Below, piece after piece: positions 26,589-35,173 of a stretch of DNA of 64,000 bases. Each line of letters starts with the position of its first letter. Positions within the stretch are counted from its first letter, which is position 1. This DNA comes from Sphingomonas jeddahensis. GTDB taxonomy: Bacteria > Pseudomonadota > Alphaproteobacteria > Sphingomonadales > Sphingomonadaceae. Position numbers and translations under genes: made by a program. A model generated the notes under the pieces. It was given only the letters and a program-made list of their open reading frames with translations. It ran no database searches and was not told the origin of the DNA. The stretch lies in assembly GCF_001981525.1 (NCBI RefSeq), contig NZ_MPSB01000013.1, positions 34,357-98,356 of the forward strand, in the 5' to 3' direction.

Positions 26589-29417
26589 ATGCGCCAGCGC
26601 ACCGCTTATGCATCCCTACTTCTCCTGACGACCACCCTGGTCGCTCCCGCGGCGCTCGCACAGGTCGCGCCGTCCACCGGCGCTCCGTCGACCAGCGCGC
26701 CCGCCGGCCCGCCGTCGACCAGCACCATGTCGACCGGCGTCGAGCCCGGCGATCCGCAGGGCACGAACCCCGTCGCGCAGGAGCAGGCCGATCAGGAAGC
26801 GGCCGAGGTTTCCGCTCCGGGCGTCGACACCTCGACGGGCGCCGACATCGTCGTCGTCGGCCGCAACATCCCGAACAGCGTCCGCTCGACCGCGCAGGTC
26901 ATCAACGTCCTGTCCAGCGCGGATATCGCGCGTACGGGCGAAGGCGACATCGCTGGCGCGCTGACTCGCGTCACCGGCCTGTCGGTGGTCGGCAACGGCT
27001 ATGTGTTCGTTCGCGGCCTGGGCGACCGTTATTCCTCGGCGCTGCTCAACGGCTCGCCGCTGCCCAGCCCGGAGCCGCTGCGCCGCACGGTGCCGCTGGA
27101 CATCTTCCCGACCACGATCGTCGGCTCGGCGCTCGTGCAGAAGACCTATTCGGTCAACTATCCGGGTGAATTTGGCGGCGGTGTCATCAACCTGACGACC
27201 AAGGCGCTGCCGGAAGAGAATTTCGTGACGATCGGCGCCTCGGGCGGGATCGACACGCAGACGACGGCCAAGCTCGGCAACACCTATTATGGATCGAAGA
27301 GCGACTGGCTCGGCTTCGATTCGGGCGAGCGTGACGTGCCAGGCTTCATCAAGAACGCCCCGAACGGCAGCGGCATCATCCCGACCGCACAGGTGGCGCA
27401 GCTATCCAATGCGCGCACCACATTGCTTCAGCGCAACACCGATATTCCGGCGAACTGGTCGGGCGACATCAATGTCGGCCTCGTCGGCGATCTCGGCCCG
27501 GGCCGGATCGGCATGATCGCGACGGGCAGCGTCGCCAACACTTGGCGCACCCGCGCGACCACGCAGCAGGACACGATCAGCGAAGACGGCACGCTGCGCA
27601 ACAATTTCGACACACTGATCACCGACAATCGCGCGGTGGTTAACGGCTTGCTCGGCTTCGGCTATGAGTGGGACCGCAACCGCATCCGCTGGACCAACGT
27701 GTACATCCACGACACGCTGAAGCAGGGGCGCGCCTCGGCCGCGACGGTGTATAACAACTCGTCGGGCAACCCGATCTTCCAGCAGAACACCAACTGGTTC
27801 GAACGCCAGCTGATCGAGACGCAGCTGGTCGGCGAGTTCAAGCCGATCGACGATCTGTCGATCGATGTGCGCGGGGCCTACGCCAACTCGAAGCGCAACT
27901 CGCCCTACGAGCGTCAGTTCGTCTATAACTGCAGTACCAACCTGAACATTCAGGTCAACGAGCCGGTGAACGGTCCCGGCGTGAGCTGCCCGGGCGTGTG
28001 GCAGTCGACCAACGCGTTCGATCGCTTCGCATCGGTGGTGTTCAGCGAACTGGACGAGGATCTCTACTCGGGCCAGGCCGACGTGTCGTACAAGCTAGCG
28101 ACCGATCGCCCGATCACGCTGTCGGCGGGTTATTATTACTCGCAGAACGAGCGTACCTCGATCCGCCTGCCGTTCGTCTATCAGACGGTCACGGGCGGCG
28201 CGATCCCGTTCCCGTGCAACCTGTTCCGCCCGGACCAGCTGTTGTCGCCGGATGTGCTGAACGGCTGTCCGGTCGCCACGTCCGGTACGCAGGCCGACAA
28301 TGCGGTGCAGATGCGCTTCGACGCGGGTCTGAACGGCTCCTATCGCTATGACGCGAGCTTGCGCATCCACGCTGGATACGCCCAGGTCGAAGCCGAAGTG
28401 ATCGACGGCGTGCGCGGCATCCTCGGCGTGCGCTATGAGACGGCGAAGCAGGAAGTGACGCCGATCGGCGCGCCGACGACGCGGCTTGACAATGATTACT
28501 TCCTGCCGGCCGCAACGGTGACCTGGAACTTTGCCCAGGACATGCAGCTGCGACTCGCGGCGGCGAAGACGATTGCCCGTCCGCAGTTCCGCGAACTGGC
28601 GCCACAGGCGTTCCGCGACTTCGAGAGCGATCGCCTGTTCTTCGGTAATCCGAACCTGCGCGATTCCGAGCTGTACAATCTTGAAGCACGCTATGAGTGG
28701 TTCTTCGACCGCGACCAGCGCCTCACGCTCGCCGGCTTCTACAAGCGGATCGAGAACCCGATCGAGCAGGTCGGCTTCTATCCGACGCCGGACGCACGAT
28801 TGCAGACCGGCTTCACCTACCTGCCCAAGGCGACCCTGTGGGGCGCCGAGGTCGAGGTGCAGAAGTATATTCCGCTCGACTTCATCTCGGATGATTGGGG
28901 TGGCAAGCGCGCGGTGATCATCGCCAACTACACCTACACCCAGTCGAAGATCACCGCCGACGACGAATGCGTGCCGAGCGTTCTCGGCGTGGCTCTGGGC
29001 GGTTGCCAGGCGGGCTTCGGCCCGGCGAACCTCCAGTTCCGCGACGGCGCGCCGCTGACCGGCCAGTCGGATCACCTCGTGAACCTGCAGCTCGGCTATG
29101 AGGATCGCGACAATGAGACGCAGATGACGCTGCTGTTCAACTACGCCAGCGAGCGTGTGACGAACCGCGGCCCGTCGCTGCTGACCGGCGTCGGCTTCCA
29201 GCCGGACATCATTGAAAAGCCGGGTATCCGCCTCGACTTCGTCGCGCGTCAGACCGTCGACTTCCTGGGCACGCGCGTCGAGCTGAAGGGCGAAGCGCGC
29301 AACCTCACCGGCCAGCGCTATCAGGAGCGCCAGACCTTCGAGGATGGTCGCCAGGTGTTCATCAATCGCTTCGAACAGGGCCGGATGTTCACGCTGGGCG
29401 CCAGCGTCACCTTCTGA
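26589..29417 (+). CDS. TonB-dependent outer-membrane receptor
   Basis: 942 residues. Signal peptide (ending near LAQVAPS), a low-complexity Ser/Thr/Pro segment, then the plug domain from about residue 85 (ADIVVVGRNIPNSVRSTAQVINVL). Plug motifs include VFVRGLGDRYSSALLNGSPLPSPEPLRRTVPLDIFPT and YPGEFGGGVINLTTKALP. A 22-strand barrel ends in MFTLGASVTF. Imports an unidentified large ligand with TonB energy. It follows the lipoprotein gene by 94 nt and shares its codon bias. The plug resembles receptors for peptides or carbohydrates more than siderophores, a low-confidence impression. Confidence 0.93.
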   Translation: MRQRTAYASLLLLTTTLVAPAALAQVAPSTGAPSTSAPAGPPSTSTMSTGVEPGDPQGTNPVAQEQADQEAAEVSAPGVDTSTGADIVVVGRNIPNSVRSTAQVINVLSSADIARTGEGDIAGALTRVTGLSVVGNGYVFVRGLGDRYSSALLNGSPLPSPEPLRRTVPLDIFPTTIVGSALVQKTYSVNYPGEFGGGVINLTTKALPEENFVTIGASGGIDTQTTAKLGNTYYGSKSDWLGFDSGERDVPGFIKNAPNGSGIIPTAQVAQLSNARTTLLQRNTDIPANWSGDINVGLVGDLGPGRIGMIATGSVANTWRTRATTQQDTISEDGTLRNNFDTLITDNRAVVNGLLGFGYEWDRNRIRWTNVYIHDTLKQGRASAATVYNNSSGNPIFQQNTNWFERQLIETQLVGEFKPIDDLSIDVRGAYANSKRNSPYERQFVYNCSTNLNIQVNEPVNGPGVSCPGVWQSTNAFDRFASVVFSELDEDLYSGQADVSYKLATDRPITLSAGYYYSQNERTSIRLPFVYQTVTGGAIPFPCNLFRPDQLLSPDVLNGCPVATSGTQADNAVQMRFDAGLNGSYRYDASLRIHAGYAQVEAEVIDGVRGILGVRYETAKQEVTPIGAPTTRLDNDYFLPAATVTWNFAQDMQLRLAAAKTIARPQFRELAPQAFRDFESDRLFFGNPNLRDSELYNLEARYEWFFDRDQRLTLAGFYKRIENPIEQVGFYPTPDARLQTGFTYLPKATLWGAEVEVQKYIPLDFISDDWGGKRAVIIANYTYTQSKITADDECVPSVLGVALGGCQAGFGPANLQFRDGAPLTGQSDHLVNLQLGYEDRDNETQMTLLFNYASERVTNRGPSLLTGVGFQPDIIEKPGIRLDFVARQTVDFLGTRVELKGEARNLTGQRYQERQTFEDGRQVFINRFEQGRMFTLGASVTF

Positions 29418-29439
29418 TCGGATCGGCAATGGTCAGGAG

Positions 29440-29471
29440 ACCCCGTCCGACCGGAAGGTCGGGCGGGGTTT
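29440..29471 (+). terminator. Rho-independent terminator of the TonB receptor gene
   Basis: The stem ACCCCG-CCGACC with GGTCGG-GCGGGGT is closed by GGAA and followed by TTT, 22 bp after the stop codon. It closes the lipoprotein/receptor transcription unit. Confidence 0.75.
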
Positions 29472-29510
29472 CCGCGTTTTGGGAAGGGGGTCGCGCGGCT
29501 CCCGCCAGCA

Positions 29511-29603
29511 TCGTCATCCCCGCGGAGGGGGGGATCGATACGCGCGGGCCATCGTGGGAGCCGCGGGCTAAGCGCTTATGGATTCCCGCCTTCGCGGGAA
29601 TTA
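29511..29603. repeat. Dispersed repeat with CGTCATCCCCGCGGAGG and CCCGCCTTCGCGGGAATT arms
   Basis: An imperfect inverted repeat of the CGTCATTCCCGCGAAGGCGGGAAT kind, lying between the convergent TonB receptor and oxygenase genes. A shorter relative (CCCGTCCTCGCGGGAATGACG) sits at 2836-2856 upstream of rlmN. Confidence 0.7.
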
Positions 29604-29627
29604 CCGCCCTTCTTTACAAAGCGTCGA

Positions 29628-30308
29628 TCAACCCCAAGGCCGCTCGCGAAACCATTTGGTGATCACATACTTCACGCCCGCACGCACCTTCATGCCATGG
29701 TGGATCGTCGCGGGATTTAGCGAGCGATCCGCGCGCCGGTTGTTCCACGCCACCAGCTTGCCAGTCTCGGGCTGGACCGTCTTGTCGACCGCCTTGAAGC
29801 GAGTCGCGCCGCCCGCGTCGGGCGTGTTCAGATAGACCATCACCGTCCAGGTCCTGTTGCCCGCCACCGAGCAATAGCGCTGGAAATCCACGCCGTTCGG
29901 CTCGAAATAATCGGTGTGCGCCTTGAACTCCTGCCCCACGGCGTAGCGCTGCCCCTGCAGCGGCTCGCCGAACATCGGGTCGAGTCCCGTCGCCGCCGCG
30001 ATCGCCGCCTCGACCTGCTGCACCAGCGGCTCGGCAGCGTTCAGGTCGCAGGTCTCGCTGGTCCGAAACGCCGCATCGCCATTGCTGTCGGAAATGGTCG
30101 AGGGACGCCGGTTGGCATCGATCAGCGCCACCAGACCCGCGCAGGTCTCAGCATCCAGAAAGTCGCGCCTCAGGAGCAGGGTCAGCTTGGGGTTCGGCAC
30201 GCGCTGCACGCCGGACAGAGCGCCGAGTTGCGCGACGACGCTGTCGCCGTCGAGCCCGGACGCCGCAGGATCGAAAAGGGCGGTTTCCATGGTCTGCACT
30301 TTTGCCAC
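29628..30308 (-). CDS. 2-oxoglutarate/Fe(II)-dependent oxygenase (prolyl 4-hydroxylase family)
   Basis: 226 residues. The iron triad is H131 and D133 in HTDYFEPNG plus H203 or H204 in IHHGMKV; K213 or a nearby basic residue would bind 2-oxoglutarate. WTVMVYLNTPDAGGATRF and LVAWNN complete the double-stranded beta-helix. Homologues hydroxylate prolines in proteins; the target here is unknown. It lies on the opposite strand between the TonB receptor and the gsp operon. Notably, the neighbouring lipoprotein and receptor have Pro-rich linkers, but a link is only speculation. Start at ATG 30308, or 30290. Confidence 0.9.
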   Translation of the reverse strand: MAKVQTMETALFDPAASGLDGDSVVAQLGALSGVQRVPNPKLTLLLRRDFLDAETCAGLVALIDANRRPSTISDSNGDAAFRTSETCDLNAAEPLVQQVEAAIAAATGLDPMFGEPLQGQRYAVGQEFKAHTDYFEPNGVDFQRYCSVAGNRTWTVMVYLNTPDAGGATRFKAVDKTVQPETGKLVAWNNRRADRSLNPATIHHGMKVRAGVKYVITKWFRERPWG

Positions 30309-30408
30309 TCAAGCCCATGGCTCGCCAGCCCCGGAAATATTACAGTGGCTTGCAATGCAGCTGTAACATCGCGGACATAGCGGCGGCTGCGCGGGGATTG
30401 GCAGACAC

Positions 30409-31251
30409 ATGCGATTGAGTTTCGACGCCCGCGCGCGGGCGCTTCTGCGGCGGCTCCCCGTCGTGAACGTCTATTCCGCGGCGGAGCTGGTGCTGCTGGG
30501 CGCGCTCGCGATCCAGTGCGCGCGGCTGGTGTGGACGGTGGTGACGCCGGTGTCGCCATTGGGCGACTGGCGGCCGGCCGGCTTGGCACTGCCTGCCGCG
30601 CCGGACCAGGTGCTGCGCGGCTTCGATCCATTCTACCGCATCAGCGGCGCCGCGGCGCCGGGCGGCCCCGCGGTCGTGACCTCGCTCCAGCTCAAGCTGT
30701 TCGGCACCCGCATTGACGAAGCGATGGGCCGCGGCTCCGCGATCATCGCCGGTCCGGACGGCGAGCAGAAGAGCGTCGCCGTGGGCGAGGAGATCATGCC
30801 CGGCGTGATCCTGCGCGAAGTCGCGTTCGACCATGTCTCGATCGAGCGCGGCGGCACGCGCGAGAATGTGTTCCTCGATCAATCCGGTAGCGGCACGCCC
30901 GCAACGCCAGTGCCCGGCAGTGACGGTTCCGCCGCAACGTCCGCCGCCGCCGCCCCAGCCACATCAGGAATCACCGTGCAGCAGTTTCAAAGTGACATCG
31001 GCTTCGTGCCGCGGGTCGAGGGCGGCCGGATCAGCGGGCTCGTGGTGCGGCCAGCGGGATCGGGCGCCGCTTTTCGTGCGGCCGGGCTGCGGGAGGGCGA
31101 CGTCATCACCCAGATTGGCGGCCGCGCGGTGCAAGGCCCGGCGGATATCGAGCGGCTCGCGAGCCAATATAGCGGCGGCGGCGCGATCGCGCTGACGGTG
31201 GACCGTGGCGGCCAGACGCTGCCGCTCAGCGTACGGGTGGCCGGGCAATGA
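30409..31251 (+). CDS. gspC: Type II secretion system protein C
   Basis: 280 residues. A short cytoplasmic N-terminus and one membrane helix (VYSAAELVLLGALAIQCARLVW) are followed by a periplasmic HR-like domain (LKLFGTRIDEAMGRGSAII, VGEEIMPGVILREV). An Ala-rich linker then leads to a C-terminal PDZ domain (about residues 190-280: GLVVRPAGSGAAFRAAGLREGDVITQIGGRAV). It links the inner-membrane platform to the GspD secretin. First gene of the gsp operon, ending in an ATGA overlap with gspD. Confidence 0.93.
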   Translation: MRLSFDARARALLRRLPVVNVYSAAELVLLGALAIQCARLVWTVVTPVSPLGDWRPAGLALPAAPDQVLRGFDPFYRISGAAAPGGPAVVTSLQLKLFGTRIDEAMGRGSAIIAGPDGEQKSVAVGEEIMPGVILREVAFDHVSIERGGTRENVFLDQSGSGTPATPVPGSDGSAATSAAAAPATSGITVQQFQSDIGFVPRVEGGRISGLVVRPAGSGAAFRAAGLREGDVITQIGGRAVQGPADIERLASQYSGGGAIALTVDRGGQTLPLSVRVAGQ

Positions 31252-33443
31252 AGCGGTGGCTGCTCGCGCCGGCCATGGCGCTCGTCCTTGCCGCGCAGGC
31301 ACAGGCACAGACGACGCTGAACGTGCGTGATGCCGATATCCGCGCGTTCATCGCCGATGCCGCCAAGGTGACGGGGCGCACCTTCATCATCGACAGCCGG
31401 GTGCAGGGCAAGGTGACCGTCGTCACCGATCGCCCGCTCAGCCGATCCGAATATTTCGAGGTGTTCCTCTCGACGCTGCGCGCGAACGGCCTGGTCACCG
31501 TGCCGACCGCCAATGGCGCGCTGCGCGTCCAGCCGACCGAGAATGCCGCCGCCAATCCCGGTCGCATCGGCGTCGCTGGCGCCGCGCGCAACCAGTTCGT
31601 TACCGAGATTGTCCGCCTGCGGTCGATCGATGCGCAATCGGCGGTCGATACCGTCCGTCCTTTGGTCTCGGCGCAAGGCGCGGTCAGCGCCAATCGCGCC
31701 GGCAGTTCGATCGTCATTGCGGACTTCGCCGACAATGTCCGTCGCGTCCGCGAAGTGCTGCGCCGGATCGACTCGGATAATAATTCCACGCGCGTCGTCG
31801 CGCTCAAGAACGCCGGCGCGCGTGACATCGCCACCGCGCTCCAGGGCTTGATCGGCACGCCGGCGCAGGGGCAGACCGCCACCGCGAGCGTCGTTGCCGT
31901 TGAGGGCGCCAACTCGGTCGCGCTGCGCGGTGATCCGTCCACGGTCGCGCGCCTCGCGCAGGTCGCCGCCGATCTCGATCAGAAGGCGAAGAGCGGCACC
32001 GAGATCCGCGTCGTCTTCCTCGAACATGCAGATGCCGCGCAGCTGCTGCCGGTGCTTCAGCAGCTCGTCGGCCAGACGCCCGATTCGGTGCCGCAGAACC
32101 AGCTCAGCCAGTCGAACTTCGGCGCCTCCACCAACGGCGCCGGCACCAGCGCAGGCCAGCCGTCGGTCAACACCGGCAACCAGACGCAGACGCAAAGCGC
32201 GCCGGGTGGCGGCTCCAGCGGCCAAGCGGCGGTGCAGGCGCAAGGGGGCAGGGCGCCTGCGGTCGTCACGCGTTTCGTCGGCGCCAATGCGATCGTCATC
32301 GCCGCACCGGCCGATATTCAGCGCCAGTTGAGCGAAGTGGTCCGCCAGCTTGATACGCGCCGCGAACAGGTGCTGGTCGAGGCGATCGTCGCCGAAGTGT
32401 CGGATCAGACGGCGAGCCGGCTCGGCTTCCAGTTCCTGCTCGGCAGCCTGTCGGGCGGCGCATTCGGCGCGACCAGCTTCTCCAACTCCGCGCCCAGCCT
32501 GCTCACCATCGCGGGCGCGATCGCCGCGCGCGAGATCGGCGGCACCTCGACGACGGTGGTCGGCGCTGACGGGTCGCGCACGACGACCAACACGCCCAAT
32601 TCCGCGAGTGATGCGTTGGCGCAGCAGGCGCTCAACTCAGTGCTGGGGGCGGGCGGCGGCTTCGGCGGCTTTGGCGGGGATATCGGCGGCGGCACGATCC
32701 TCGGCACGATCATCAACGCGGTAAAGGCCGACACCACATCCAACCTGCTCCAGGCGCCGAGCCTCATCACGCTGGACAATCAGGAAGCCCGCATCCTGGT
32801 CGGCCAGGAAATTCCGATCACGACCGGGCAGGCGCTCAGCCAGAATTTCGACAACGCCTTCCGCACCGTGCAGCGCGAGAATGTCGGCATCCAGCTTGAG
32901 GTGCGGCCGCAGGTGAATTCCTCTGGCTCGATCAAGCTGTTCCTGCACCAGCAGGTCAGCTCGATCGCGGGGCCGGTGAGCGACGACAATTCGGACCTCA
33001 TCCTCAACAAGCGCGAGGTGGAGACGACGCTGACCGTCGACGACGGGCAAATCGCGATTATTGGCGGGCTGCTGTCGGATGACGAGCGGCGCACACTCGA
33101 AAAGCTGCCGTTGCTCGGCGACATCCCGGTGCTCGGCAACCTGTTCCGCTCCAAGGCGCGGCAGCGTACGAAGACCAACCTGATGGTCTTCATCCGCCCC
33201 ACGATCCTGCGCTCGCCGGAGGATAACCGCAAGGTTACCGAGCAGCGCTACGGCTATCTCCGCCTCCAGCAGGGGCAGCATAATCCGGATCGCGAGCCGA
33301 GCATCGACGAACTGGTGCGCGATTACATGGGCGCCGCCGCGCCAATCCCATCCGCGCCGATCCCCGGCAATATCGAGGATCCGCGCGTCAACGTGCCGGT
33401 CCAGCGCAACACCACCACCACGATCAGGCGGCGCGACAAGTGA
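31248..33443 (+). CDS. gspD: Type II secretion system secretin GspD
   Basis: 731 residues. Signal peptide (to about residue 20, AQAQAQ), then N0 to N3 ring domains (LNVRDADIRAFIADAAKVTGRTFIID is N0) and the C-terminal secretin core with VLVEAIVAEVSDQTASRLGFQF, a Gly-rich gate region, and the conserved LLSDDERRTLEKLPLLGDIPVLGNLFRS. A Ser/Gly/Gln-rich loop sits between N3 and the core. It forms the outer-membrane pore. No obvious pilotin gene is nearby. The stop overlaps the gspE GTG (GTGA). Confidence 0.95.
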   Translation: MKRWLLAPAMALVLAAQAQAQTTLNVRDADIRAFIADAAKVTGRTFIIDSRVQGKVTVVTDRPLSRSEYFEVFLSTLRANGLVTVPTANGALRVQPTENAAANPGRIGVAGAARNQFVTEIVRLRSIDAQSAVDTVRPLVSAQGAVSANRAGSSIVIADFADNVRRVREVLRRIDSDNNSTRVVALKNAGARDIATALQGLIGTPAQGQTATASVVAVEGANSVALRGDPSTVARLAQVAADLDQKAKSGTEIRVVFLEHADAAQLLPVLQQLVGQTPDSVPQNQLSQSNFGASTNGAGTSAGQPSVNTGNQTQTQSAPGGGSSGQAAVQAQGGRAPAVVTRFVGANAIVIAAPADIQRQLSEVVRQLDTRREQVLVEAIVAEVSDQTASRLGFQFLLGSLSGGAFGATSFSNSAPSLLTIAGAIAAREIGGTSTTVVGADGSRTTTNTPNSASDALAQQALNSVLGAGGGFGGFGGDIGGGTILGTIINAVKADTTSNLLQAPSLITLDNQEARILVGQEIPITTGQALSQNFDNAFRTVQRENVGIQLEVRPQVNSSGSIKLFLHQQVSSIAGPVSDDNSDLILNKREVETTLTVDDGQIAIIGGLLSDDERRTLEKLPLLGDIPVLGNLFRSKARQRTKTNLMVFIRPTILRSPEDNRKVTEQRYGYLRLQQGQHNPDREPSIDELVRDYMGAAAPIPSAPIPGNIEDPRVNVPVQRNTTTTIRRRDK

Positions 33444-35038
33444 TCCGGACGGGTCGGGATTTAGATGATGAGGTGGGCGGGCCGTCTCCTCTCCCGCTTG
33501 CGGGAGGAGCCGGGGGTGGGCCTGTTGTCCAGCACGCTTCGCTTGAGGACAGGCCCACCCCTAGCCCCTCCCGCGAGCGGGAGGGGGACTTAGTCTCGCT
33601 TCCCTATGCCTTTGCCCGCAAGTTTGGCGTCACCCTCTCCGGCGATGCGGTGGCGCTGCGCGAAGGCGCCGATCCGCGTGCGCTGATCGAGGTGCGCCGG
33701 GTGCTTGGGCGGCCGTTCGACATCACGATCCTCGAACCGGCTGCCTTTGATCGCCTGCTGGGCGACAATTATGCGATGGACGGCCAGGCCACCGCGCTGG
33801 CCGCGGTCGGCATGGGCGACGAGCTCGATTTGCTCGCCGACGGTATCCCCACTGCGGAGGACCTGCTCGACACCGCCGACGATGCGCCCGCGATCCGGCT
33901 GATCAACGGGGTGATCGCCGACGCCGCGCGCAACGGCGTGTCGGATATCCATATCGAGCCTTATGAAACGGGCCTCGTCGTGCGCATGCGGATCGACGGC
34001 GTGCTGCGCGAGACGCTGCGGATGCCGCCGCATGTCGCGCCGGTGGTGGTCAGCCGTATCAAGGTGATGGCGCGGCTCGACATCGCCGAGCGGCGCGTGC
34101 CGCAGGATGGGCGCATGGGGCTGACGCTCGGCGGCAAGTTGCTCGACGTGCGCGTCTCGACATTGCCGAGCCGCGCGGGCGAGCGCGTGGTGTTGCGTAT
34201 CCTCGACAAGGACAATGCCGGCATCGATCTCAATGCTCTGGGCATGTCGGCGCCGGTGCACGCGCTGCTCGAAGGCGCGATCAACGAGCCCAATGGCATC
34301 GTCCTCGTCACCGGCCCGACCGGCAGCGGCAAGACGACCACGCTCTACGCCGCGCTTCGCCTGCTCAACGACGGCAGCCGCAACATCCTGACCGTCGAGG
34401 ATCCGGTAGAATATGCCGTCGAGGGTGTCGGCCAGACGCAGGTGAATGCCAAGGTCGGCCTCACCTTCGCCGCCGGACTGCGCGCGATTCTGCGCCAGGA
34501 CCCGGACGTGGTGATGGTCGGCGAAATTCGTGACCGCGAGACGGCGGAGATCGCGGTGCAGGCGTCGCTGACCGGCCACCTCGTGCTGTCCACCGTTCAC
34601 ACCAACGACGCGATCGGCGCGATCACGCGCATGCGCGACATGAAGGTGGAGCCGTTCCTGCTCGCCTCCACGCTGCGCGCCGTGATCGCGCAGCGGCTGG
34701 TGCGGCGGCTGTGCCCGACCTGCCGCCGCGCTGTGCCCGCCGGGGACACGGTGGCGCCGCTGCTTGGTGTGGCGCGTGAGGCGACGGCGTATGAGGCGGT
34801 GGGCTGTGCCGAGTGCAACCACACGGGCTTCAAGGGGCGTGTCGGCGTCTATGAAGGCGTACGCGTCGACGAGACCGTGCGTCGGATGATCAACGACGGC
34901 GCCGACGAAGCGGCGATAGCCGCGCATGCGTTTGCGAAGAGCGAGACGCTGACGGCTGCGGCGCGGCGGATGGTGGAGCAGGGCGTGACGACGCCGGAGG
35001 AAGCGGTCCGCGTCTCGCGCCGCGACAGCGATGGCTGA
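33440..35038 (+). CDS. gspE: Type II secretion system ATPase GspE, carrying a translated palindromic repeat
   Basis: 532 residues. Assembly ATPase: Walker A GPTGSGKT near residue 293, Walker B DPDVVMVGEIRD near 353, Asp/His boxes, and the zinc motif CPTC near 424 with CAEC near 456. The N1E domain begins at LPYAFARKFGV (about residue 54). Residues 16-50 come from a palindromic repeat. No ATG, GTG or TTG lies in frame between the repeat and LPYAFARK, so the start must be upstream (GTG 33440, overlapping gspD, or GTG at 33473) and the repeat is part of the protein. Confidence 0.94.
   Translation: MIRTGRDLDDEVGGPSPLPLAGGAGGGPVVQHASLEDRPTPSPSREREGDLVSLPYAFARKFGVTLSGDAVALREGADPRALIEVRRVLGRPFDITILEPAAFDRLLGDNYAMDGQATALAAVGMGDELDLLADGIPTAEDLLDTADDAPAIRLINGVIADAARNGVSDIHIEPYETGLVVRMRIDGVLRETLRMPPHVAPVVVSRIKVMARLDIAERRVPQDGRMGLTLGGKLLDVRVSTLPSRAGERVVLRILDKDNAGIDLNALGMSAPVHALLEGAINEPNGIVLVTGPTGSGKTTTLYAALRLLNDGSRNILTVEDPVEYAVEGVGQTQVNAKVGLTFAAGLRAILRQDPDVVMVGEIRDRETAEIAVQASLTGHLVLSTVHTNDAIGAITRMRDMKVEPFLLASTLRAVIAQRLVRRLCPTCRRAVPAGDTVAPLLGVAREATAYEAVGCAECNHTGFKGRVGVYEGVRVDETVRRMINDGADEAAIAAHAFAKSETLTAAARRMVEQGVTTPEEAVRVSRRDSDG
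33486..33588. repeat. Palindromic G/C repeat element inside gspE
   Basis: Same structure as the copy at 2730: CTCCCGCTTGCGGGAG hairpin, a 60-bp centre with CCCACCCC/GGGGTGGG arms, and CTCCCGCGAGCGGGAG. It is open in the gspE frame and encodes a Pro/Gly/Arg-rich peptide (PLPLAGGAGGGP...PSPSREREG). Confidence 0.9.
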
Positions 35039-35040
35039 GG

Positions 35041-35173
35041 TATCCTCCCCGGAACTGGGAGGGGGACCAGCCGAAGGCTGGTGGAGGGGCGCCTCCACAA
35101 GCGAGTCGGCTGCGGCAACGCCCCTCCACCACGCGCTTCGCGCGCGGTCCCCCTCCTCCTGCGGGGGAGGATA
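35041..35173. repeat. Palindromic repeat filling the gspE-gspF junction
   Basis: A 133-bp inverted unit bounded by TATCCTCCCCG and CGGGGGAGGATA, with an inner CCAGCCGAAGGCTGG hairpin and CCTCCAC/GTGGAGG arms. It begins right after the gspE stop, and its right arm GGGGGAGGAT abuts the gspF ATG, acting as the ribosome binding site. The copy at 45202-45333 has the same outer ends. Confidence 0.85.

Noticed and set aside
24863..26602. 579-codon minus-strand frame opposite the secreted lipoprotein
   Set aside because: Ala/Arg/Asp-rich shadow caused by strong codon bias of the plus-strand gene; no start signal and no family features.
33590..35098. 502-codon minus-strand frame opposite gspE
   Set aside because: His/Arg/Asp-rich antisense of a conserved ATPase gene; no domain.
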